Positions 23,201 through 35,200 of a DNA stretch of 64,000 nucleotides are shown in pieces (position 1 is the stretch's first letter; every line of letters begins with the position of its first letter). The stretch comes from Basidiobolus meristosporus CBS 931.73 (Eukaryota > Basidiobolomycota > Basidiobolomycetes > Basidiobolales > Basidiobolaceae), in contig MCFE01000126.1 in assembly GCA_002104905.1 (NCBI GenBank), forward strand, positions 1 through 64,000. The letters are read 5' to 3'. The notes beneath the pieces were generated by a model, which worked only from the letters and a program-made list of their open reading frames with translations, had not been told where the DNA came from and did no database searches. Position numbers and translations under genes: made by a program.

Positions 23201-26200
23201 TCACTGCAACAACAACAAGCATCAAGTCTGCCCTTTGAGTGGATAGGTATCAACTTCATCCAACGTCAGTTAGGTGAGAGGTACGCGTCGTTTCAATCAT
23301 TGCTTTTATATCAAAATCTACCTCAAGACAAGACCGCCCTACAAGATAGCCTTCCTTTTGGTATATCCTTTATGGATGGTGAGATGGGTATTGAATATCC
23401 TGTTGTTATGATCATCACCTCAGATGAAGATAGTTTACAAGTCAACCTTACGTACGATCACAATTTGGTTGACGAGCGGGTGGCTAAATTGTTGGCCTCG
23501 AGCTTTTCAACTACGCTAAGCCAAGTAGTGAATGGAAGCAACACCTCCGTTGGTTCAATTGAATCAGCAATTGAACCAGGTGACCAATCACTACTATTTA
23601 ACAACATTCAGTTCGGCAATGCGCACTGTACTATACATGAGCTATTCGAAAATCAAGTATTCAGCACACCAAACGCTCCAGCAGTGGAGTTTGAAGATCA
23701 AACCTCTTTAACCTACTCCGAATTGAATATCAAGGCCAATACACTATCCAAGATATTGCAATCGAAAGGTGTAGGCCCGGATGTTATCGTCCCCATATGC
23801 ATGAAAAAATCCATTGATCTGATTGTGACGATATTGGCTATACTGAAAGCTGGAGGCGCATACTGCCCGCTTGAATCCGAATTCCCTCAAGATCGTATAT
23901 CGTTTATCTTGCAAGAGACGAATGCCAAATTCGTGATATGCAGCGCTGAATACTCCACCAAATTCAAGTTCATTGAAGGTTTGCATGTATTTGCGGCAGA
24001 AAATCTCTTATCAATGGATGTTTCATCCATAATCGCTATTCCACAAAAGGAGGCACCCTCATCAGCAAATCTATGCTATGTGCTATTCACGTCTGGCTCA
24101 ACCGGCAAACCTAAAGGTGTCATGATTGAGCACAGAAACGTCATCAATCTTATGAAGAACCATCAGTCTATATGGGAGATGAATAGCAGTAGCAGAGTCC
24201 TACAGTTTGCAAATTATATCTTTGATATGTCTGTAGCTGATATCTTCTATACTCTTTCTATTGGCGCTTGTCTCTGTATTGCACCCAAAGATAGTCTCCT
24301 GTCCGATCTAGCTGGGGTAATCAATGCCATGCAGGTGGATACTGTGGAGCTCACCCCAACCGTATTGGGTCTCTTGAGTCCTGAGCTGGTCCCAACACTG
24401 AAGCACGTTGCTTTGGGCGGAGAGTTGGTCAGCGAGCAACTGGTGAAGACCTGGTCCAAACACGTTCGTCTATTCAACATGTACGGCCCAACCGAAACCA
24501 CGGTTCATGTCACCTACAATGACCTGAATGCCCTCCCCGAAGGAATAGTCATTGGTAAGCCAGTGGGTGGAATGGCGGCCTACATTGTAACCAGAAACAA
24601 AAACCTTGCGCCTATCGGCGTGGTCGGTGAGCTATGCATCGGTGGTCCCCAGCTGGCTCGTGGATACCTCAACCGGCCTGATCTGACAGAGGCATCCTTT
24701 GTAGTCAACCCATTCGCACCTGGCCAGAAGATGTACCGCACCGGCGACTTGGCTAAGCTCAGGCATGACGGATCCATCGAATATGTTGGTCGCAAGGATC
24801 ATCAGGTGAAGCTCAACGGCCTGCGCATTGAGCTTAGTGAGATCGAGAATGTCATTGCTCAAGTGCAACAGGTACAGAGTGTTGCCACTTTCCTGGTCAC
24901 CTCCGCTGAAGACAAGCAAGAGCTGGCGGCATTTGTGAGTTTTAAGGAGCTCCTCCCCTCGGAGACCACCGAGCCAGCACTTGTTGGTGAGCTGGGAGCA
25001 TCAACAGCATCACAGCTGATCGCTGTCGCCCGAGAACATGCAGCCAGCAAGCTTGCTCACTACATGATCCCCACACTCTGGATTCCGCTCACCGGAATGC
25101 CACACACCATCAGTGGCAAGGTTGACAGAAAAAGACTGGAGTGGCTCTTCACTCAAATGGACCTCCATCACATTCGTTCGTTTACCTCTGCGGCAGCTGA
25201 CCGTCAAAGCGAAAGCCCGAGAACCAAGCTGCAGCTTGCGCTTCATGAAATATGGTGCCAGGTGTTGAGACTCCCTGAGAACACGTTTGGAATTCACGAC
25301 TCCTTCTTCAGCATTGGTGGAGACTCTATCAGTGCCATCAAGCTTTCGGCCAAGTGTCGCGCACATGGGATTCCATTGACGGTTCAGCAGATATTCAATC
25401 ACCCAACCATCTTCTCAATCAGCCAGATAGCAGATCCATCCGAGGTGGCCTGCGAGGAATCTGGCATGAGCCCTCAGGAGCCTCCTCCACAGCCGTTCAC
25501 TCTTCTTGGTCTGGGTCCATGACCAGGTTGCCAGATTGGTGAGTGAAGAAGTCAAGCTGTTCGGTATTCAGCCAGAGGAAGTGGAGGACATCTATCCATG
25601 CTCCCCTCTACAAGAAGGCATGATCTCTGGATTACTGAAGAGTGGCTCAAACTATTTGACGCAGTCTGTTTACAACATAGAGGGTGACTTCGATGTGGCT
25701 AGATTCGAGCAATCCTGGAAGGCAGTCACCGATGCAAACCCCATTCTGCGCACCACATTCATCACAAGCAATGCTTCCGACAGACACACCACATTGCAGG
25801 TGGTGCTCAAGACTGCCAATCCCATGGTACGCCTCTTCAGCACCACTCCTGGCGAGGCTTCCGAAGTAGTGGCAGACTATCTCAGCAGTGATCATGAGGC
25901 TGGTATCACCTTGGGTGCACCGATGATGCGACTTGCCATCTTCCAAGTCACCCCCACAAGCTACAGATTTGTGTGGACCATCCTGCATGCACTGTATGAT
26001 GGATGGTCGATGCCTTTGATTCTTGGTGATGTTTACAGCCATTATCTTTTGTCTACTGTCCCAAGCAGAACTCCTTACAGCAGCTTTATCAGATATATCT
26101 GCCAACAAGACGAGGAATGCGCATTGAACTACTGGACTGAGTACATGGCCGGCGTGACCCATACTGAGTTGGTCCGTATTCCTGCCTCGTACCGAGTGAG

Positions 26201-29200
26201 GGCCAATTCTGAGCTCCGTCAACGGGTGTCTGTACCCATGGAAGACATCCAAGCTTTCGCTCAAACCCAAGGCATCACCATATCCACCCTGCTCCGAGCT
26301 GCGTGGTCGATTGTACTCGGGCAGCACTCTGCTACGGATGACATTGTATTTGGGGTTACTGTCTCTGGCCGTAACATTCCGGTAGATGGGATTGAGCAGC
26401 TGATGGGTCCATGCATTAATACCATTCCGTTCAGAACGGTGATAGATTATGATCAGACTGTTGCTGAGTGGTTGAAATCACTGCAACAACAACAAGCATC
26501 AAGTTTGCCCTTTGAATCATTAGGCTTCAGCAAGATAAAGCAGATTCATCAGGAGTTGGCTGAATTGTCGCTTAATACGCTACTGGTAGTTCAAAATCTT
26601 CCCTTAGCAGGAATTGAAAGTCAAAGCCTACCTTTTACCATTACTGGAAATGCCGGAAATATGAGCTCTGAGTTTCCAATTGTTGTTGTAGTTGAGCCAA
26701 CCAATAGTCATTTGGATGTCAATTTCATTTATGATCAAACTATTGTGGAGGCTGCATTCATTGAGATTCTGGCTTCACATTTATGCTCAGTTATCGAAAA
26801 TCTGAAAACAGACACTACAAAGAGCGTTAGTCAGGTTAGTCTACTTAGCGACCAGGAGAAGGTGATGCTGACGACTACCTGGAATGATACAGAATGCCCT
26901 ATACCGAATAATGTATTTATCCATACTCTATTCGAACAACAAGCTGCCCAGGTACCCAACTCGATTGCTGTCCAGTTCGAGGGTTCCGCATCCATTACCT
27001 ACGCCGAACTGAATCTGCAAGCTAACCGCTTAGCTCACCATCTGATTGGGCTAGGTGTGACTCCAGAGACCATAGTCCCCATCTGTGTGGACAAATCCAT
27101 CGACATGATTGTCATCATTCTGGCCATCATCAAGGCCGGTGCTGCCTACACCCCATTGGCCACCGACAGTCCTATCGAGCGTACTCGCTTCATTGTGCAT
27201 GAAACAGAGGCAAAGGTGGCTGTGACCGAGGGCAGGTTCAGCCCAGCATTCCAAGATGTCGCTGGGTTGACCGTGATCAATATCGATGAAATCAAGGAGG
27301 TGCTACGCTCGGACCAGCAACCCTCCACCAACCCACAGGTTGCCAACCTGACTCTTGACACGCAGTGCTATGTCATCTTCACCTCCGGATCCACTGGTCT
27401 TCCCAAGGGGGTGACCGTGGAACACCGGGCTATCCTGAGCTCAGTGCTAACATTCACCGATATCCTTGAGATCGACTCCGCCTCACGAGTGATCCTACTG
27501 TCTGCCTACACCTTCGATGTGTCAGTGTTCGAGATCTTCTCCTCGTTGACACAGGGAGGCACTCTCTGCATGGCGGCCAAGGACAACTTGCTCACCTATC
27601 TTCCGGAGATGATCCGAATGATGGATGTTAGCGTTCTTATTGGTACACCGACAATGCTCAGCATGGTTAATCCCGAGGAAGCGCCAAGCCTCCGCTCTCT
27701 CGGTATCGGGGGTGAGACTTTGTCCGAGGCCATGATCACTGCTTGGTGCGATCGTGTCAAGCTGGTCAACTGCTATGGACCAACGGAGGCAGCAGTGATT
27801 GCCTTGACTCATCATATCACCAGTCCTAGTGATCATGGAATCATCGGCTCACCTCAGGGCAATGTCCACGCTTACATACTTGATGATGGCCTTGGCCTCG
27901 TCCCTATCGGGGTGATTGGTGAGCTGTGCCTAAGTGGGTCTCAGCTCGCTCGTGGGTACATGAAGAGACCAGATCTAACGCGTAGTGCATTTGTCGAACA
28001 CCCCTTCTCTGCAGGAGCGAGGTTGTACAGAACCGGTGATTTGGCCAAGTATCGACCGGACGGCAAGATCGAGTTCATCGGGCGCAAGGACACTCAGATC
28101 AAGCTGAACGGATTGCGGATCGAACTCGGAGAGATTGAGAACACTGTGGCTCTCCACCCAGACGTCCACCACATTGGTGTTCTCCCGCTGACTACAAACG
28201 AAGGTCGAAGAACGCTGGTGGCATTTGTGTGCTTCACCTCCACCTCCAGCTCTACTGCCGATGCTGTTTCCGAGATCGGACTTGTTCATGCGGAACACTA
28301 TGACCAAGTCCGCGCGAACATTGCCGAGATTCAAGAGAAGTGCACCCGCAGCTTGCCCAAGTATATGCTTCCCACGGTCTGGGTTCCACTCAATCGCATG
28401 CCACTCAGCTCCAGCGGTAAGATTGAGCGCAAGTTGCTCGGCCCCATCTTCTCCAATCTCGACTTGGCCGCATTGTATCAGTTTGGAAGTCTGACTGGCT
28501 CCTCGGATGTCACCCCACCCACAACGCCCGTGCAGAATGCTCTCCACGAGATTTGGTGTGAGGTTCTGCAACTCGATCGTCAATCAGTCGGCATTCATGA
28601 TTCTTTCTTCCGACTAGGCGGTGACTCCATCAGAGCCATTCTCCTCTCCTCACAATGTCGTCGCCAAGGTTTAGAGGTGACAGTGCAACAGATATTCGAT
28701 ATGCCCACCATTGCCGAGCTGGGTGCGGTAGTCGTTGATGTCTCCACAAGTAGCATTTCTGCGGGTTCTCAGGTGACCATTGAGCCGTACTCATTGCTCG
28801 GCCTCTCCGTGAGCGAGCTTCGGAAGCTGCTTGAAGATGAGCTTTCATCATTCGGACTGAAAGCTTCGGAAGTGGAGGATGTGTATCCATGTGCTCCGCT
28901 GCAGGAGGGCTTGCTGTCAGGAGTGCTTCGCAACGAGAGCAACTATCTACTCCAGTCTGTGTACGACATTGAGGGTGACCTGGAAGTGGATCGGTTCGAG
29001 CGTGCTTGGACATCGGTGACTCAAGCAAATGCCATCCTTCGTACCACTTTTGTCACCAGCTCTGCTGTTGCAAGATCCCCCATTCTGCAGGTCGTGAAGA
29101 AGGAGATATCATGCGCTATTGCCACCCACATGAGCAGCGAGGAGTCAATAGAAACCCAGCTCAGTGAATACCTCCGGGAAGATTTGAAGCGCGGAGTGAA

Positions 29201-32200
29201 GCTTGGGGAACAGATGATTCGGTTTGCGCTGTTCAGTATATCGGAGAAGAAACACAAGTTTGTGTTGACCCTTTCCCATGCACTTTATGATGGCTGGTCA
29301 TTACCACTCATATTGAGTGATGTATATGTGGCATACATGGGTGGTTTACTCCCAACAAGGAAGCCCTATTCAGTATTTGTTGAGTATCTACTTAACCAGA
29401 ATGAACAGCTGGCTTCACAACATTGGCAGCGCTACTTGGATGAAATGGTTCCTACGGAACTTGTTCGTGTTAGCGACTCACAAAAGGTCCATACCTCTTC
29501 TTTCGTCAGAAACTCCGTACCCCTTGAACTTGCGTGCATCAAAAACTTTTGCAAGCAAGCACGGAGTTACTCTTTCTACACTTGTACGAGCAGCATGGAC
29601 CCTCGTCCTCAGCAAGCATGCAAATACTGAGGATGTACTATTTGGTGTTACTGTTTCCGGGCGAAACATTCCAGTTGATGGTATAGATGAGATGACTGGA
29701 CCTTGCATCAATACAATCCCCTTTAGAAGCACTGTTAATCAGGAACAATCGGTTTTAGACTGGTTATTGGAAATTCAACAGCAACAGAGTCGTACGCTTC
29801 CCTATGAATACTTCAGTCTTCGACAAATCCAACAAATCTGCCAAGTTGACAACCGCCGACCATTATTCCAAAGCTTGTTAGCGTTCCAAAACTTACCTAA
29901 TGTGGACCAACAGTCCAGCATTTCATTACCTTTCGCAGTTATTCCTTCCAAGGGTGAACTTGGTTTGGAATACCCGGTTGTTGTTTCGGTGGAACCCCAT
30001 GGAGCGACGCTGAACATTGAAATTGCCTACGATGCCAACGCAATTCCTACCACTGAGGCCAAATGGTTGCTATCACATATGTGTACAGCGGTCTACAATT
30101 TAGTTCTACAATCTGGCGAGAATGTTGGTATGGTATCGTTGATAGATGATGTTGAAAGACGTATCCTTCTTGACGATTGGAATCCCATTGAGAATGAGAA
30201 GGTCCAGGGTGACTATATTCACCAGCTTTTCGAACGTCAAGTGCTTGAATCCCCAAATGAGCCAGCTGTGGCATTCTACAACGGCACCACACTTACCTAC
30301 TCTCAGTTGAACACACATGCCAATCAACTCGCTAACCGATTGGTGTCATTAGGCATTGGCCCAGATGTTATCGTTCCGATACTATTCGAAAAATCAGTCT
30401 ATATGATTATTTCGATTCTAGCAGTCTTGAAGGCTGGTGGCGCTTATGTGCCACTAAATGCAGAAGGACCCGTCGATCGTAATGATTTTATTATCCGAGA
30501 TACAAATGCAATCCTTGCCATTGTGGATGAAGCACACGCACACACTATCAACTCGGGCGTTGCTAAAGTGATATATGGCGAGAGCCATCTAGTTGAATGT
30601 GAAAGCTATTCTTCCCAGAATCCGACAATAGCAAATGCAACCCATAGTAACCTATGCTATGTGATCTATACATCTGGATCAACAGGAACTCCAAAAGGTG
30701 TAATGATTGAGCATCTATCAGCTGTTCAATTTGCCACCAGTCGTCAGGGACAATGGCAGCTTGGAAAGAAGAATCGAGTCCTCCAGTTTGCGAACTACAT
30801 TTTCGACATGTCGGTGATGGATATCTTTGTTACTCTGCTAAACGGTGCTTGTCTATGTTTAGCCACTAAGGATAACATGGTTTCAAACCTTGCTCAAGTC
30901 ATAAACGATATGCACATCAATACGATAGAATTGACTCCAGCAGTGCTCAGCTTACTTAACCCGAAGGATGTTCCTACCGTAAAGCATGTTTCTATTGGTG
31001 GTGAGCTTGCTAGTAATGAATTAATTTCTCGGTGGAAGGATGCAGTTCAATTCCAGAATATGTACGGCCCTACAGAGTGTTCAGTTCTAGTTACGATGAA
31101 CGATATCAACAAGTATCCACAGGGAAATGTTATTGGAAAGCCACTCCCAAGTACCCAGATATATATCTTGGATAGTGACCTCCGCCTATGCCCTATAGGA
31201 GTAATTGGTGAACTCTGTGTTGGAGGGCCACAATTAGCTCGTGGTTACCTTAACCAACCAGAGACTACTCGGGCAAACTTTGTGGATCATCCATTCATCT
31301 CTGGGGAAAGAATCTACAAGACAGGTGATCTTGCCAAATGGAGACCGGACGGTAGTATTGAATACATAGGCAGAAGGGATTTCCAGATCAAGCTGAATGG
31401 ACTTCGTATCGAACTTGGAGAAATCGAAGCTACGTTATCTCAGATTACATCCGTTCAAAACATCGCCATTACTCTGGAACTACTAGAAAGTGGCAAAAAT
31501 GTGCTGAATGCCTATGTTCAGTTTAAGACGGCCAACATGGCCCATGACAACGAGCTGCGTATTCTCACGGTAGAAGACAACGAATTTATAGAGCAATTAA
31601 TTGCCGAGTCTTGCGACTTTGCTTCGAGTAAGCTCCCAAGCTATATGATTCCATCGACGTGGATCCCGGTGAGTGTGATGCCATTAACTCCCAGCGGTAA
31701 AATCGATCGGAAACAATTGAAGAGTTTATTCAAGTCAGCTGACGTTGGAAAAGGTTCCTCTTCTGACGAGGAGTCGAGTAAAAGAAATGTCCAGCAACCC
31801 GAAACTTTGGTTGAGGCCAAGCTAAGAGATATTTGGAGTGAGGTCTTGAACGTTAAGAAAACGGATATTGGGATACATCAGTCGTTCTTCCGTCTTGGTG
31901 GCGACTCCATATCAGCCATTCATGTTACCTCCAAATGTCGCCAAACTGGTCTACAAGTAACCGTGAATCAGATATTTGAGCAGCCTACGATCCACAAATT
32001 GGCAAAGGTTACTACTGAGCTTTCTTCGTCTACTTCGCGGATTGAAAAGGTTGTCGATGGACTAGTCAGACTCACTCCAGTACAACAGTGGTACCTTCAA
32101 CAAGCGGACCAAAAATGCTACTTCCACCAGTCTTTCTTCCTGAAAGTCTCCAAGTATGTTGACCCTAATGCCGTCAAGAATGCCTTGACTACCTTGGTCA

Positions 32201-35200
32201 AGCATCATGATATGCTGCGTTGCAGATTCACGAATGACAATGGCCACTGGTCGCAGGAAATCTCCTCTACCTCCGAGGAGATATCTCTTGACGTGGTGGA
32301 TGTCACCAGAGAGAATCTCGAAGAGGCTGTGGCCACTGTGCACGATAGAATAGATGTCTTCACTGGTCCTATGTGTGCCTTCGGCCTGTTCACTCTTGAG
32401 GGTGCTCAGTACCTCCTACTAGCCATCCACCATCTTGCGGTGGACTTTGTCTCGTGGCGAGTGCTGTTTGAGGACCTGGAAGACCTGTTACTCGGAAAGC
32501 CCCTCCCCGGAAAGACCATGTCCTTCCAACAATGGTCAAGACTTCTCACTGAGCATGCGGCCAGTCTGGACACCAGTGACTGGCCCGTGGACAACATCCA
32601 TAACCGGTTCAGCTCGGATCTAGATCTGACTAGGAACACGGTTGACTCTAGCAAGACCATGACGTTCACCCTGGACAAGGAGGTGAGCCAACTATTGCTT
32701 GGAAGTAGCAACGATGCGTTCCGCACCAAGCCAACTGAGCTGATTGTGGCTGCCTTGGCAGAGGCGTTTTGTGAAGTGTTCAGCCAGGACGGAATGACTC
32801 TGGCGATGGAGGCTCATGGAAGAGAGCCATGGGAGGATAGTATTGACATCTCCCGGACTGTTGGGTGGTTCACTTCGATCTATCCCCTGGCACTGGCCAT
32901 CTCCCCTGGTGACCACACCACCTCGATTCTCAAACGCGTGAAGGATACAATGAGAATGATTCCATCAAATGGGTTTGCCTATGGCCTACTCCGATTCCTC
33001 AACGAGCAGCACTCGCACAGGTACAAAGAGGACCTTCTCCCGATATCGTTCAACTATGCCGGTCGTTTCCAGCAACTGGAGAAGTCCGACTCCATGCTGC
33101 AATTCGTGACTGATATCCAGCTGAAAGATCACAGCTTTTCACCAGACTCCAGGCGTTTGTTTGTGTTTGACGTTGGAGCAATTGCCCTCTATGACACAAT
33201 GCAGTTCAGCATCACCTTCAGCGAGAATCTTCACTCAGAGGTGCTGATTCAGTCCTGGCTCAGTGCATGGAACACAAAGTTGGTAACGCTGGTAACCTTG
33301 TGTGCTCAGCAAGAGAACGCCCAGTTCACTCTCTCTGATCTTCCGCTCCTTAGCATGTCTACCGAGGAACTCGACACCCTGATGAGCATCACCCTTCCCG
33401 AGGCAAATATCGACATGAACAACGTCGAGGATGTGTATCCATGCCTTGCTATGCAGGATGGCCTGTTGGCAGGTACTATGAAAGACAAGGAGCAGTATGT
33501 CGTGCGAGTTGTGTTTGACATCACCGGAGCATTCGACTCTGAGCGATTCTTTGCTGCTTGGCATCAAACCATCGAGAACAATGCTGCCTTGCGAACAGTG
33601 TTTGTGCCCAACCCCAGCTCCATGAGTGTTGGCTGTCTGCAAGTACTGCTCAAGAAACTGACTGTTCCCGCTGAGCAGTATACCTGCAACAAGGAGGATG
33701 TGGACCTGATGATCGAAGAGTACCTGAAGCAGACTGTCAACAAGGGATTCAACATGGGTGAGCCGATGCTGGCACTCGCCATGTTCCAGATCACCGAGGA
33801 GCATCGTCGCTTCGTTTGGGTCATCCATCATGCCATCTTTGACGGTTGGTCCAACGGAATCATCATGAACGATGTACTCAGCACATACCTTGGCTTTGAA
33901 GTGGCAAGCAAGCCTTCATACAGGGAATTCGTGAAGCACATCATCTCTCAAAGCGCCGAAGACTCTAAGCATTTCTGGGAGCTTCAGCTTTCGGGCGTCG
34001 AGCCATCGGTATTCCCCAGGCTCAGCACAGAGGCTGTGTCCTTACCGAGAGCCATCGTGTCACATGAGAAGATTGGCTACACTGTACAGGAGATAAGCAA
34101 ATTTGCCCAAGAGAACAAGATCACGGTAGCCACACTTCTTCGTGCTGGATGGGGATTGCTGCTTCAGCAGTACCTGAACAGTGAGGATGTGGTGTTCGGA
34201 GTCACTGTTTCGGGAAGGAATGTAGCAATCGATGGGGTGGAGAGCATTGTTGGGCCATGTATTAGCACTATACCATTCAGAGTTCAGTATGAGGAAAAGA
34301 AAGTATCTGAATGGTTGGAGGACCTACATGCCCAGTACGGAGCCACTGTTCCACATGAGTATTACAGTCTTCGAGATATACAGCAAGCCAATGTGGGAGA
34401 ACAATTGTTCGACACTATCATGGTTTATCAAAATTATCCTCCACCTTCTGTACGACCAAGTGATATTCCATTCCAGTTCAACGTGCAGCGGTTTGTGGAA
34501 ACTACGGAATACCCATTGTCATTAGCCGTTGTACCTTCCTCAACTGAAATGACATTCAGAGTAGAGGGCAAGCGTTCGGATCTCACGATTGAGCAAATCA
34601 CTTTGATAGCCAAACGCTACAAGCAAATTATTGAGTCATTAATTGAGAATGTCGACAATTCCACTGCCAGGATTGACTTCTTAATTCCAGGTGAAAGACA
34701 CAAATTGATGGTGGATTGGAACGCCACCGAGCAAGAAGTGCCGAATTGTTTGCTACACCAACTGTTCGAAAATCAGGCAGAGATGCACCCAGATTCCATA
34801 GCTCTGGTGGCAGAAGATATGTCTAAAATGAGCTACGAAACGTTGAACATGAAGGCCAATCGATTGGCACACTACCTGATACGCTCAGGACTTCCCCGAA
34901 ATAGCATGGTTTTAGCATGCTTCGAAAAGTCAACGACAATGATCATTACAATTCTTGCCATCATGAAGGCAGGAGCGGTTTATGTTCCAATTGATCCCGA
35001 GGCTCCAGTTGATAGAATCAAGTTCATCTACGAAAATACAAATGCGACACATGCTGTGGTAGCTCCCTCCCTCCGTACTTTGTTTGGACAAGTAGAAAGA
35101 CAAGGCCTTCAAGTCCTCCAGTATGAGGAAATCATGGTTCAAGGTCAGCCAGTAGATAACCCTTATGTTCATCAACTAGCCCCTTCGGACCTTTGTTACG

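Noticed and set aside
11283..29550. Separate NRPS genes, one per open frame
   Set aside because: Each break falls inside a domain, and its continuation follows in another frame within a few bases. The pieces lack their own promoters, starts and complete terminal domains. One locus is the better reading.
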